A model generated the notes under the pieces. That model was not told the DNA's origin. It made no database searches and saw nothing but the letters and a program-made list of their open reading frames with translations. The translations under genes and the position numbers were made by a program. Below are positions 52,674 through 61,574 of a stretch of DNA of 64,000 nt, piece by piece; position 1 is the stretch's first letter; each line of letters opens with the position of its first letter. Source of the stretch: Suilimivivens sp964402925 (GTDB taxonomy: Bacteria; Bacillota; Clostridia; Lachnospirales; Lachnospiraceae); contig CAYOED010000007.1 in assembly GCA_964402925.1 (NCBI GenBank), forward strand, positions 11,396 to 75,395. The letters run 5' to 3'.

Positions 52674-54671
52674 TCACTTCACAATCTTATAGTAAGTTTT
52701 AGCCGTCATAACATAACTGATTCCATAGACAAATATAAACACCAGCGAAACAAGCACCGTCCACAGGATAATCAGCTGTCCGTCAAACAATCCCAGCGCC
52801 GCCATCAGGTTATCCACCATGAACATCCCTGCCGATGTGTGCAAGAGCGCTCCCACCAGGGGAAGTAAGAATACCAGTAGAATCTGTCGGCGGATTGTTC
52901 CTTTAATCTCTTTATCACTCATACCCACTTTTTGCATAATGGCAAAGCTGTTTTGATCCTCATAGCCCTCTGAAATCTGCTTATAGTACATAATAAGGAG
53001 CAGGCACATAAAGAAAATCAGTCCGAACAAAATACCTATAAACAAAAGTCCCCCATACATCGCCTTGGTGTCCGCTCTTTCTTCCAATCCATTTCCGATG
53101 CCGGTAAAACCCTCCTGTCCCTGCATCCAGACTGCCAACTCGTTTACGAAATCCTGCTTTGCTTCGTCCTTTCCTTCCAAAACGATCCCCATACTCTGGT
53201 ATCCGCTGTCCAAAAAAGCATCTACCGCCGTAATACCGTTTTCCTTTGCAAACGCTTCCGCACATGCATCCCTTGCTGTCTCATCCTTCACTACGATTAC
53301 AAAATCTGTTCCAAAATTGTCCTTTCCTGATTTAGGAAATGGATAAATATGCTTTAATTCTTCCGCTACGGTCAGATTCACTCCCATAAATCCTATGCTT
53401 TCAAACCCTACATCTTCCCCTGTCGAAAGGAGCAGAATCTGATGATCATCCAGCATCTTGTCTTCCTTTTCCAGTCTGCTATAATCCTCCAAGGTCAAGA
53501 AATATACCCCATAAGTATCCTCAAATTTTGAAGTCTGCTGCTTACGTTCAAACTGACTACCATTTTTTAAACAGGAAAATGTCATGTAATCATAGACATC
53601 CATTCTCAGAGCCTTTATGCCATATTTTTCTTCCAGTTCCCTTATTTTGGCAGCTGCCTCTTCACGTTTGATATCCCCGGCTCCATATTCCGCCCATACA
53701 TCGTAAGGGTACTCATAAAGCGCAATGCCATCCAGCCCATGGTAAAGGGTGATAGTACAAATCAAAGTAATGACTACCATTGTTGAAAAAATACAGATAT
53801 TGGAAAGGCTTGCGGCATTCTTTTTCATCCTGTAAAGCATGCCGGAAATGGTCACAAAATTTTGGGGCTTATAATAAAATCTCTTCCTTCTTTTTAGCAT
53901 TCTAAGCAGCATGACACTTCCGGAAGTGAACAAAAGGTAAGTACCCACTACGACCAAAAACACTGCAAGAAAAAAGTCCGTAAATATCATACTGTTCACT
54001 TCCGAAAAAATAGAAATCTTATACCCCATTCCCAGTGTAACCACACCCAAAATCCCATAAACCGCAATCCATCTTGGCTGCTTCTCCCCCTTCTTGCTCC
54101 CAGACAAAAGTTCCACCGGTTTTGACTTTCCGATTTGAAATAAGGCATAAACCAGATTGATTAAAAATATAACAGCAAAAAGCATCGCCGTATATTTCAC
54201 TGCCTGCCAGGTAAAGACAAATTTTACATTAAGAGGAAGACCGCTGACTTTAAGCAACAGTAAGAAAAGAAGCTTGGAAAGCACACTTCCCAGAATAACG
54301 CCGCCAATTACGACAATCAGGTAAATCACCAGCGTTTCAAAAAATAGCAGCATACCTATGTGTCTCTTTTCCAAACCCAATATGCTATATAGCCCAAACT
54401 CCTTGGTGCGCCTTTTTATCAAAAAGCTGTTGGCGTAATATAAGAAGGGAACAAGTATAATCCCCAGAAGTACCCTGCCAATCTCAAGCAGCATCCATGC
54501 ATAAGCAGCCCGAGGCAGTTCCTTGATCAGACCTTCATTGTATATGATTGAAGTAAATGTAAAAAAGGTAAATGCCGAAAAAATTCCCGCTGCAATGTAG
54601 GGATAATATTCCCTTCCGTTTTGCGCCACACCTTTCAGCGCCATATGAGGCAGTAATTTCCACTTGCTCAT
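52674..54671 (-). CDS. BceB-like ABC transporter permease
   Basis: 665 aa with about ten membrane helices in FtsX-type arrangement and one large extracytoplasmic loop (about residues 310-520), the feature of BceB-type peptide-sensing permeases. The start ...LPHMALKGVAQNGREYYPYIAAGIFSAFTFFTF and the helix pair FIGILFGLIFFMCLLLIMYYKQISEGYEDQNSFAIMQKVGMSDKEI are typical. It lies two bases after its ATPase gene. Confidence 0.92.
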   Translation of the reverse strand: MSKWKLLPHMALKGVAQNGREYYPYIAAGIFSAFTFFTFTSIIYNEGLIKELPRAAYAWMLLEIGRVLLGIILVPFLYYANSFLIKRRTKEFGLYSILGLEKRHIGMLLFFETLVIYLIVVIGGVILGSVLSKLLFLLLLKVSGLPLNVKFVFTWQAVKYTAMLFAVIFLINLVYALFQIGKSKPVELLSGSKKGEKQPRWIAVYGILGVVTLGMGYKISIFSEVNSMIFTDFFLAVFLVVVGTYLLFTSGSVMLLRMLKRRKRFYYKPQNFVTISGMLYRMKKNAASLSNICIFSTMVVITLICTITLYHGLDGIALYEYPYDVWAEYGAGDIKREEAAAKIRELEEKYGIKALRMDVYDYMTFSCLKNGSQFERKQQTSKFEDTYGVYFLTLEDYSRLEKEDKMLDDHQILLLSTGEDVGFESIGFMGVNLTVAEELKHIYPFPKSGKDNFGTDFVIVVKDETARDACAEAFAKENGITAVDAFLDSGYQSMGIVLEGKDEAKQDFVNELAVWMQGQEGFTGIGNGLEERADTKAMYGGLLFIGILFGLIFFMCLLLIMYYKQISEGYEDQNSFAIMQKVGMSDKEIKGTIRRQILLVFLLPLVGALLHTSAGMFMVDNLMAALGLFDGQLIILWTVLVSLVFIFVYGISYVMTAKTYYKIVK

Positions 54672-54673
54672 CT

Positions 54674-55471
54674 CTATACCTCCCCACCTGCTGCCGCAAT
54701 TATTTTTCTGCCACTCTCATTCTCCGTCTGTAATACAGTGAGGGTGTCTGAGATCATCCTGTACATGGTATCCTTGTCCCGGTTTCCTCTATAGATCTGA
54801 TGAAATACACAGCCGTCCTTAATGAACATAATACGCCCTGCATGGCTGGCTGCCTGTATGCTGTGAGTTACCATCAATATGGTCTGCCCCTCTCTGTTAA
54901 TCTCCCCAAACAAATTCAAAAGCTTCCCGGATGCCTTAGAATCCAAGGCGCCTGTAGGCTCGTCCGCCAGAACGATGTCCGGCTCTGTAATCAGGGCGCG
55001 GCAGACTGCCGCCCTCTGCTTTTGTCCTCCGGAGACCTCGTAGGGATATTTTTCCAGCAAATCAAAAATAGACAACTTCTGCGCCAAAGGAATCAGTCTT
55101 CTTTCCATTTTCTCATAACTCACCCCTGCCAGCACCAGGGGAAGGAAGATATTGTCTTTAAGAGACATGGTATCAAGCAGATTAAAGTCCTGGAATACAA
55201 ATCCCAAGTGGTCTCTTCGGAACGCACAGATTTCTCTCTGCTTTACCTGCGCAAAATCTTTCCCTTTCAAAATCACTTTTCCGCTGGTGGGTTTGTCTAA
55301 AGATGCAAGAATGTTAAGCAGGGTTGTCTTACCTGATCCTGACTCTCCCATAATCGCCACATATTCCCCTTCCTCCACCGAAAAATTCACATCATTCAAG
55401 GCATTTACCTTGATTGCGCCAAACCGCGTCGTATATACCTTCTTAATGCTTTTTACTTCCAAAAGTGCCAT
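54674..55471 (-). CDS. BceA-like ABC transporter ATPase
   Basis: 265 aa. Walker A GESGSGKTTLLNILA, signature VSGGQKQRAAVCRALI, Walker B IVLADEPTGALD and the H-loop MVTHS are all present. Belongs to the MacB/BceA group. It couples to the adjacent permease for resistance to wall-active peptides such as bacitracin; the peptide is not predictable. Confidence 0.95.
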   Translation of the reverse strand: MALLEVKSIKKVYTTRFGAIKVNALNDVNFSVEEGEYVAIMGESGSGKTTLLNILASLDKPTSGKVILKGKDFAQVKQREICAFRRDHLGFVFQDFNLLDTMSLKDNIFLPLVLAGVSYEKMERRLIPLAQKLSIFDLLEKYPYEVSGGQKQRAAVCRALITEPDIVLADEPTGALDSKASGKLLNLFGEINREGQTILMVTHSIQAASHAGRIMFIKDGCVFHQIYRGNRDKDTMYRMISDTLTVLQTENESGRKIIAAAGGEV

Positions 55472-55606
55472 ATCCTCTTCTCCTCATGTTTCGTTTCTGT
55501 ATATGATGTCCAACATTTGACTCATGGACTGATTCTATTATAAGAAAAGGGGAAATGTGCTGCCATTCATCTGGCTTACATTTCCCTTTTTAAACTTACA
55601 TTTTTG

Positions 55607-56638
55607 TCACTTTTCCTGAACGAATCCCAAAAGAACCTTCGTGCCCTCTCCTTCTTTGGACTCCACCCTAATAACCGCCCCGAGCCTGCCCATAATCTGA
55701 TGACATAGATAAAGTCCGATACCGGTTGACTTTTTGTCCATCCTGCCATTGTATCCGGTAAATCCGCGTTCAAAAATACGGGGAAGATCTTCCTCCCTGA
55801 TGCCGATTCCGGTATCTTCTATGACCATATAGTTCACTTCTCCTGCCTGTCTTTCGCCTGCGGCGTTTGCCCCATAAATAGATATACCTCCCGTTTTTGT
55901 ATACTTTATGGCATTTGACAACACCTGCTCTATGACGAAAGACATCCATTTTTCATCGGTGACTGCCCTCAAAGAAAACTCTTCCATTGAAAAGGTAAGA
56001 CCGCTTCCAATAAACAAAACCGCATATTTGCGGACTGCCTGCTTTACGATTTCATGAATCTCATACTTCTTAAACGCCAGATCTGACGTCAAACTGTCCA
56101 GTCTGGCATAATGGAGCGCCATCTCCGCATACTGTTCAATCTTAAACAGTTCTTCCGACGCCTGCTGCCCCGTCAAGTCCGCCGCTGTCGCATCTGCATC
56201 TTCCAGCAAAAGATGCATTGCCGCAATGGGTGTTTTGATCTGATGAATCCACATGGTATAATAATCCGCCATATCTCTTTTCTTTTCATCATATTCCGTA
56301 ATCATCCGGCTCACTTCCTGCTCCCCAGCCGCGAGCATCTCCTGATAGATTGCCTCCGGAAGGTTATCCGCAATCGCAAGACCACCCGTCCTTTCACCTT
56401 CCCTAATGGCGGCATCCGCCAGCCTTAAGCATTTCTTTTTATAGCAGACATAATCATGCACCATATAAATACTTCCAAAAAAGAAAATCAGCACCAGCGC
56501 ATAGGACATATTGGCAAGCGCCTCATCATATCCGTACAAACCTGCAAGAATATATAAAATCGAAATGCCAAGCATATAGGCCAGCGCATATCTGATATGC
56601 TCTCTGATGTATGCTTTTCTGATCCGTTTATTCATCAA
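55607..56638 (-). CDS. BceS-like intramembrane-sensing histidine kinase
   Basis: 343 aa. Two close N-terminal membrane helices with almost no extracellular loop, the BceS pattern in which the transporter does the sensing. H-box MWIHQIKTPIAAMHLLLEDA, N-box VIEQVLSNAIKYTKTGG, G-box IEDTGIGIREEDLPRIFERGFTG and STGIGLYLCHQI. It overlaps the response-regulator gene by 11 bases. Confidence 0.93.
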   Translation of the reverse strand: MMNKRIRKAYIREHIRYALAYMLGISILYILAGLYGYDEALANMSYALVLIFFFGSIYMVHDYVCYKKKCLRLADAAIREGERTGGLAIADNLPEAIYQEMLAAGEQEVSRMITEYDEKKRDMADYYTMWIHQIKTPIAAMHLLLEDADATAADLTGQQASEELFKIEQYAEMALHYARLDSLTSDLAFKKYEIHEIVKQAVRKYAVLFIGSGLTFSMEEFSLRAVTDEKWMSFVIEQVLSNAIKYTKTGGISIYGANAAGERQAGEVNYMVIEDTGIGIREEDLPRIFERGFTGYNGRMDKKSTGIGLYLCHQIMGRLGAVIRVESKEGEGTKVLLGFVQEK

Positions 56639-57302
56639 GTTGATATCCCACTCCCTTTTTTGTCGAAATCACCATATTTATTCCTGCTTCCTCAAGTCTT
56701 TTTCGCAAACGGTTCATATTCACTGTGAGGGTATTGTCATCTACAAAGCATTCATCATCCCAAAGCCGCTTCATGATGCCTTCACGGGTAACCACCGCTC
56801 CCGCATTCTCGAACAAGATTTGAAGAATCCTGAACTCGTTTCTGGTAAGTTCCAGCCTCCTCTCCCCGCACGCAAGAGACATGTCGCTCAGATTCAGTAG
56901 AATATTTTTGTACTCCAGCATAGAAGGCTGGTTCTGGAAAGAATAGGTTCTCCGCAAAATAGCCTGTACCTTCGCCGCCAGTACTTCCAAATCAAAGGGC
57001 TTTGCAATAAAGTCGTCCCCTCCCATGTTGACCGCCATCACAATATTCATATTGTCGGATGCCGAGGAGATAAAAATAATCGGAACCTGGGAATTTTTCC
57101 TGATTTCCCCGCACCAATAATATCCATTATAAAATGGCAGACCAATATCCATAAGCACAAGCTGCGGCGCAAACTGCTCAAAATGTTGCAGCACATTTGC
57201 AAAGTCAGTTACACACGCCACCTCATACCCCCATTTTTCCAGATGCTTCTTCATTTTCTCTGATATCATATGATCATCTTCTACAATCAATATACGGAAC
57301 AT
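56628..57302 (-). CDS. BceR-like response regulator (OmpR family)
   Basis: 224 aa from ATG 57302 with AGAGGA upstream; a longer frame back to 57368 has no ribosome site. Receiver domain (MFRILIVEDDHMISEKMKKHL, phospho-Asp in LVLMDIGLP) and a winged-helix DNA-binding domain (ELTRNEFRILQILFENAGAVVTREGIMKRLWDD). With the kinase and ABC pair it forms a complete four-gene detoxification module. Confidence 0.94.
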   Translation of the reverse strand: MFRILIVEDDHMISEKMKKHLEKWGYEVACVTDFANVLQHFEQFAPQLVLMDIGLPFYNGYYWCGEIRKNSQVPIIFISSASDNMNIVMAVNMGGDDFIAKPFDLEVLAAKVQAILRRTYSFQNQPSMLEYKNILLNLSDMSLACGERRLELTRNEFRILQILFENAGAVVTREGIMKRLWDDECFVDDNTLTVNMNRLRKRLEEAGINMVISTKKGVGYQLDE

Positions 57303-57415
57303 ACCGTTCTTCCTCTCAACCACCTTTTTGATATTATAACACCTGAGCATTTTAGTCTCCACTATCATTTCCTTAAGAAATTCTTGTTACTTTTCATGAG
57401 TTGGTTAGGGTGACG

Positions 57416-57551
57416 CTCTGAGAGGATAAATAATCCAACGTCGCCGCGCTCCCGCTCCGTAAAAAGCGTAGCAGGCACTAAGCTCGAAAAAACCTCGCTA
57501 AGTGCTGACGCTTTTTTAGGGGCTCCTTATGGATTATTTATCCTCTCAGAG
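57416..57551 (-). repeat. Module B, inverted copy
   Basis: 136 bp; the 21-bp arms are identical to those at 38228-38363, core in reverse orientation. The central stem changes from CGCT/AGCG in copy 1 to CACT/AGTG here, keeping pairing. Confidence 0.88.
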
Positions 57552-57620
57552 CTGTGCATTGGCTACCTGGTGAAAAGCAGCGGTCGTTATGCCATTTTGC
57601 TGGCTTGCCAGTAACGTAGT

Positions 57621-57752
57621 ACAGGGCAGGTAAATATACCATAAGGAGCCCCTGTAAAAACGTCAGTGCTTAGCGAGGTTTTTTCGAGCTTAGCACTGCT
57701 ACGTTTTTACGGAGCGGGAGCGCGGCGACGTTGGTATATTTACCTGCCCTGT
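57621..57752 (+). repeat. Module A, intact copy with different arms
   Basis: 132 bp; 20-bp perfect arms (ACAGGGCAGGTAAATATACC and complement) that do not match the B arms at most positions, around a 92-base core almost the same as in module B. The central stem is TGCT/AGCA here. Confidence 0.88.
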
Positions 57753-57803
57753 GCGGCCTACCGGCTACTCTGTAAAATGTAACGAAACTCTTGCTTTTTC
57801 GTT

Positions 57804-57816
57804 GAGTAAATTACTC
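57804..57816. promoter_or_regulatory. Candidate TetR operator
   Basis: A 13-base perfect palindrome GAGTAAATTACTC lies about 70 bases before the TetR gene, just outside the repeat element. Assignment is by position and symmetry only. Confidence 0.3.
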
Positions 57817-57883
57817 TATTATTTTTTCCCTTCCTATGATAATGTTAAGTAAGCACTCAAACAATTCATGAAGGAGAAACCTT

Positions 57884-58480
57884 ATGACGCGAAAAGAACA
57901 AAGAGAGGTCAGAAAACAGCAGATTTTCCAAACTGCATTGGATTTGTTCGTGCAGCAGGGTTACTATGGCACAAAGACAAGTCAAATCTCCCGGCGCGCC
58001 GGGATTAGTGAGGGTCTTTTGTTCCATTACTTTCCCACAAAAGAAAAATTGCTGGAAGAATTGGTCCAGCTTGGTGTAATGGGTATGCGCCTGCCTACAC
58101 AGATAGAGGCTGCAAACGGCTTGGATTTCTTTTATCAGTTTATTTTAATGTTATTTGAAACACTGGAAAAAAATCCTTTTATTGCCCAAATGTTTATTTT
58201 TATGGCACATGTGGCAGTGGCAGAGGATATTCCGGAGCATATTCGTAAAATGGCAGTTTCCGCAGACACCATTAAGGACTGCTGCTGCCGAATCGAAGAA
58301 GGGCAGCTAGATGGCAGCATCCGGGAAGGAAATCCGCTGGCATTGTCAAATATGTACTGGTGCTGTGTACACGGAATTATGGAGCAGTACTCTGCAAGAC
58401 CCGACATACCTCTGCCCAATCCGGAATGGATCATAGACATGTTACGTGCAAAACCTACATTCCCCGCAGAACGCAGATAA
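57884..58480 (+). CDS. TetR-family transcriptional regulator
   Basis: 198 aa. N-terminal helix-turn-helix QIFQTALDLFVQQGYYGTKTSQISRRAGISEGLLFHYFPTKEKLLEELV is typical TetR. The C-terminal ligand domain is not matched to a known ligand. The FAD oxidoreductase gene follows after 67 bases in the same direction, so it is the likely target. Confidence 0.93.
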   Translation: MTRKEQREVRKQQIFQTALDLFVQQGYYGTKTSQISRRAGISEGLLFHYFPTKEKLLEELVQLGVMGMRLPTQIEAANGLDFFYQFILMLFETLEKNPFIAQMFIFMAHVAVAEDIPEHIRKMAVSADTIKDCCCRIEEGQLDGSIREGNPLALSNMYWCCVHGIMEQYSARPDIPLPNPEWIIDMLRAKPTFPAERR

Positions 58481-58547
58481 AGAAATAGCTTCCTGCTCGG
58501 AGAGTCAAATAAGAGAGAGAAAATAATTTTAAATGAGGTAAGAGACT

Positions 58548-60053
58548 ATGAAGACAGATAACAAACAAACCAGACAAAAGAAAATTGTAATTGTAGGCGG
58601 CGGGATTGCCGGACTATCTGCAGGAATCTATGGGAGGCTGGCAGGCTATGAAGTGGAAATTTATGAGAAAAATGCTGTCGCCGGCGGACAATGTATGGGA
58701 TGGAACCGGAAGGGGTGCCATATCGATAACTGTATTCACTGGCTCACAGGCACACGAAAAGGCACTTCTCTCCGCAAGGTATGGGAAACCGTAGGTGCAC
58801 TTGACAAAAATACACAGTTTGCAGATTGTGATATCTTCTACACAACCGTTCTGAATGGTCAGCGTACCACCTTATGGAAGGATCTTGAACGGACAGAAGC
58901 AGAACTGCTGCAGCTCTCACCGGAAGATGCCGAAGAAATAAAGAAATTCATCCAGCATGTGCGATATGCGTCAGAATGTGAAATGCCTTCCGAAAAACCC
59001 ATGGAAGCCATGGGAATCCGCGATTATATCCGCATGGGCTCCTCCATGGCAAATATGCCGAAAGTGATGAAAGAATACGGCTCCATCGACCTGCAGGATC
59101 TGGCAGCGCGTTTCAAACATCCGGTATTAAAAACCCTTTTCACCGATTATATGCCCAAGGAATATGTGGCAAGTTCTTTTCTCGTTTCCTACGCCACCAT
59201 GGTATCAGGTAACGGTGAGATCCCCCTTGGCGGTTCCCTTGCAATGGTAAACCGCATGATAGATAAACTGCGTCAATTGGGCGGAAAGTTATACTGCAAT
59301 TCTCCTGTTTCACGGATTATAATAGAAAACGGAAAAGCCACAGGCATTGAACTGGAAGACCAAAGACGTGTTATGGCAGATTATGTGATTTCCGCCACTG
59401 ATACCATGGAAATGTTCGACCGTCTGATTGGGGAAACATATATGGACAAGAAATGGAAATCCTGTTATACAGACAGCAAAACATATCCTCTGTTCAGCGG
59501 AATGCAGGCGGCATTTGTAATCGACCGCGATGCCTATGATGAAAGAAGTACTGTCTTCTTTGACTGCAATCCCATTGAAGCAGGCGGAAGCAAGACTTGC
59601 CGGATGTCGGTTCGAAGCTATGACTATGAGCCTTCCTTTGCACCGGCAGGAAAAACTGTACTCCAGGTAAACATTGCACAGTTCGACGCTGAATTTTTGC
59701 ACTGGAAAAGCCTTACAAAAGAAGCCTACGCAGAGGAAAAGCAACGGATTCTTCACGCCATAGAAAAACGGCTCTGCCAGCAATTCCCGAAATTGAAAGG
59801 GCACATGGAAGTCCTTGACTGCTGGACACCTCTCACTTATGAGCGGTACTGCAATGCCTACCATGGAGCCTATATGAGCTTTATCACGAAAAAAGGTATT
59901 AAATCTTTCCGCGTGAAGGGAACTGTAAAGGGAGTGAAAAATCTCTATATTGCCAGCCAGTGGATTATGGCGCCAGGCGGACTGCCTGTAGCAGTGACAT
60001 CTGGGAAATTTGCTATCTATTGGATAGCAAAGAAAGACAAACATTGCATATGA
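58548..60053 (+). CDS. Phytoene desaturase-like FAD/NAD(P) oxidoreductase
   Basis: 501 aa. Dinucleotide-binding VIVGGGIAGLSAGIYGRLAGYEVEIYEKNAVAGGQCMGW at the start, a middle substrate domain, and a C-terminal GVKNLYIASQWIMAPGGLPVAVTSGKFA typical of the CrtI/amine-oxidase-like family. Many anaerobe members are annotated as phytoene desaturases without carotenoid genes nearby, and none are seen here. Substrate unknown. Confidence 0.85.
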   Translation: MKTDNKQTRQKKIVIVGGGIAGLSAGIYGRLAGYEVEIYEKNAVAGGQCMGWNRKGCHIDNCIHWLTGTRKGTSLRKVWETVGALDKNTQFADCDIFYTTVLNGQRTTLWKDLERTEAELLQLSPEDAEEIKKFIQHVRYASECEMPSEKPMEAMGIRDYIRMGSSMANMPKVMKEYGSIDLQDLAARFKHPVLKTLFTDYMPKEYVASSFLVSYATMVSGNGEIPLGGSLAMVNRMIDKLRQLGGKLYCNSPVSRIIIENGKATGIELEDQRRVMADYVISATDTMEMFDRLIGETYMDKKWKSCYTDSKTYPLFSGMQAAFVIDRDAYDERSTVFFDCNPIEAGGSKTCRMSVRSYDYEPSFAPAGKTVLQVNIAQFDAEFLHWKSLTKEAYAEEKQRILHAIEKRLCQQFPKLKGHMEVLDCWTPLTYERYCNAYHGAYMSFITKKGIKSFRVKGTVKGVKNLYIASQWIMAPGGLPVAVTSGKFAIYWIAKKDKHCI

Positions 60054-60233
60054 TTTGTCAGGGTGTGTGAATAAAAGTTCTGTATTTGCAGACTTCTATT
60101 TACACACTCTGATTTTGAGGACTCCTTCTTTACAAAGAACAAAAATTACAATAAAATATTTCATAAGAATAATCATTAAATTGAAAGCTGGAAATGCATA
60201 CTATGTATAATGAATTCCAGGAGGCTTTAACAA

Positions 60234-60461
60234 ATGTGTTACCTAATTGCCAAAAAATTTGAAAAGCAGGGATGTATTGCAGTAAAAACCAGACATGGAA
60301 AAGCCTTGAGTAATACAGTTGATGAATTAAATAAATTAGTTGCAGATAATGGTGTGCAGCTAGTTACTATCAGCAGACCTGCGGCATATGGAGAATATGA
60401 ACCATATGAAATGTTAGACTCAATGGCAGATTTTCGGAAGCGCCTATTGCATATTTCATAA
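60234..60461 (+). CDS. DUF6718 family protein
   Basis: 75 aa: MCYLIAKKFEKQGCIAVKTRHGKALSNTVDELNKLVADNGVQLVTISRPAAYGEYEPYEML. The start MCYLIAKKFE and the ISRPxAYGEYxPY motif match this small family of unknown function. CCAGGAGG precedes it. The AraC regulator follows after 29 bases, so the two may be co-transcribed. Confidence 0.8.
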   Translation: MCYLIAKKFEKQGCIAVKTRHGKALSNTVDELNKLVADNGVQLVTISRPAAYGEYEPYEMLDSMADFRKRLLHIS

Positions 60462-60490
60462 AACCCATTTTATATAATGAGGATCATATA

Positions 60491-61399
60491 ATGGACATAC
60501 ATTCTCTGAAAGAAAATGCTCGACACGGTACCGTCATCTTTCCGTTGGCTTTGTATGAATGGAGTGGAAACACTAACTGGCGGGTACCTCTTCACTGGCA
60601 TGATGAGATGGAATTAATTTATTTTAAAGAAGGTACTTTCAACGCGTGGCTGAATACCAGAGAGTTTCTGATAGAATCTCCTGCCATTATGTGCATCCAT
60701 GCCGGAGAGCTTCATTCTTTAATCCTGGGCGGAGGCTGCCTTGAAAGCGCCGTTGTTTTTAATCTGAATATCTTAAGCTTTGAACACTATGACGCCATCC
60801 AGGCGAAGCTGATCCGCCCACTTATGGATGGTCGTCTTCGTCTGCCTGTTCTAATTGAGCATACCGATCCTGCTTTTTCCCACATGGAAAATTGTTATGA
60901 AAATATAGAGAAGAAAATCAAAGAAATGAATGTCTGCCGGGCAGAAGATGAAATCTTAAAAAATTCTGCATACCTGCAAATCAAATTGCTCCTTTTCGAT
61001 ATGCTTGCATTTCTTTATAAAAATGACTGCCTTGTGCATGTAAAAAATATGCATAGCGAAAATGAGCATCAGATTGAAAATCTGAAGAAAGTCCTTTCCT
61101 ATATCAATGAAAATTACTCTTCGCCTATCCGTTTGGATGAACTGTCTTCATTGGTAAATCTGAGTACCCAATATTTCTGCAGATATTTTAAAGAAAATAT
61201 CGGAAAAACCGCTACTGAATACATCAACGAGATCCGCATAGAAAAGGCGGCTGCATCTTTGCTTGAGACAAATGATAAAATCATAACCATTGCCCAGGAT
61301 GCAGGATTTGATAATATTGGTTACTTTATCCGAAGATTCCGTCAAGCAAAGGGCGTAACTCCTTCTGAATACCGAAAAGAATCAAATAAGTCAAAATAG
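60491..61399 (+). CDS. AraC-family transcriptional regulator
   Basis: 302 aa. N-terminal cupin-type sensing domain (VPLHWHDEMELIYFKEGTFNAWLNTREFLIESPAIMCIHAGELHSL), helical linker, and C-terminal double helix-turn-helix (LDELSSLVNLSTQYFCRYFKENIGKTATEYINEIRIEKAAASLLETNDKIITIAQDAGFDNIGYFIRRFRQAKGVTPSEYRK). Such regulators often control sugar genes; the glucosidase gene lies just downstream. Confidence 0.95.
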   Translation: MDIHSLKENARHGTVIFPLALYEWSGNTNWRVPLHWHDEMELIYFKEGTFNAWLNTREFLIESPAIMCIHAGELHSLILGGGCLESAVVFNLNILSFEHYDAIQAKLIRPLMDGRLRLPVLIEHTDPAFSHMENCYENIEKKIKEMNVCRAEDEILKNSAYLQIKLLLFDMLAFLYKNDCLVHVKNMHSENEHQIENLKKVLSYINENYSSPIRLDELSSLVNLSTQYFCRYFKENIGKTATEYINEIRIEKAAASLLETNDKIITIAQDAGFDNIGYFIRRFRQAKGVTPSEYRKESNKSK

Positions 61400-61479
61400 T
61401 GTAATAAATTAGCGAATTTTAAGCAAGATTTCCTCCGCGTAAGATAATATAATGTTATTACAATCTCATTGAACGGAGG

Positions 61480-61511
61480 ATACTGTGAAAAATCAGCTGT
61501 CCAGCTGATTT
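61480..61511 (+). promoter_or_regulatory. Short leader ORF and hairpin ahead of the glucosidase gene
   Basis: GGAGG precedes a GTG that opens a seven-codon frame (MKNQLSS). The same bases form a hairpin, AATCAGCTG pairing with CAGCTGATT. TATAAT lies at 61448-61453. It could be a translation-linked leader or a remnant of a lost gene. Confidence 0.35.
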
Positions 61512-61574
61512 TATCACAGACAAATTTGTGCTGACGCCCAAATTTGCGGGTTGTTGGCAGTATGGAGGCTTATT

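Larger units (their letters stand above)
57386..57783. mobile_element. MITE-like composite palindromic element, copy 2 (inverted)
   Basis: About 398 bp, reading in the opposite direction to copy 1. Ends GTTACTTTTCATGAG and (inverted) GTTACATTTTACAGAG are similar. It holds module B, a linker matching the copy 1 linker at both ends, and an intact module A. It sits in the intergenic region between the divergent BceR-like and TetR genes. Confidence 0.78.

Noticed and set aside
59310..60044. Minus-strand 244-aa frame
   Set aside because: Shadow of the CrtI-like oxidoreductase gene.
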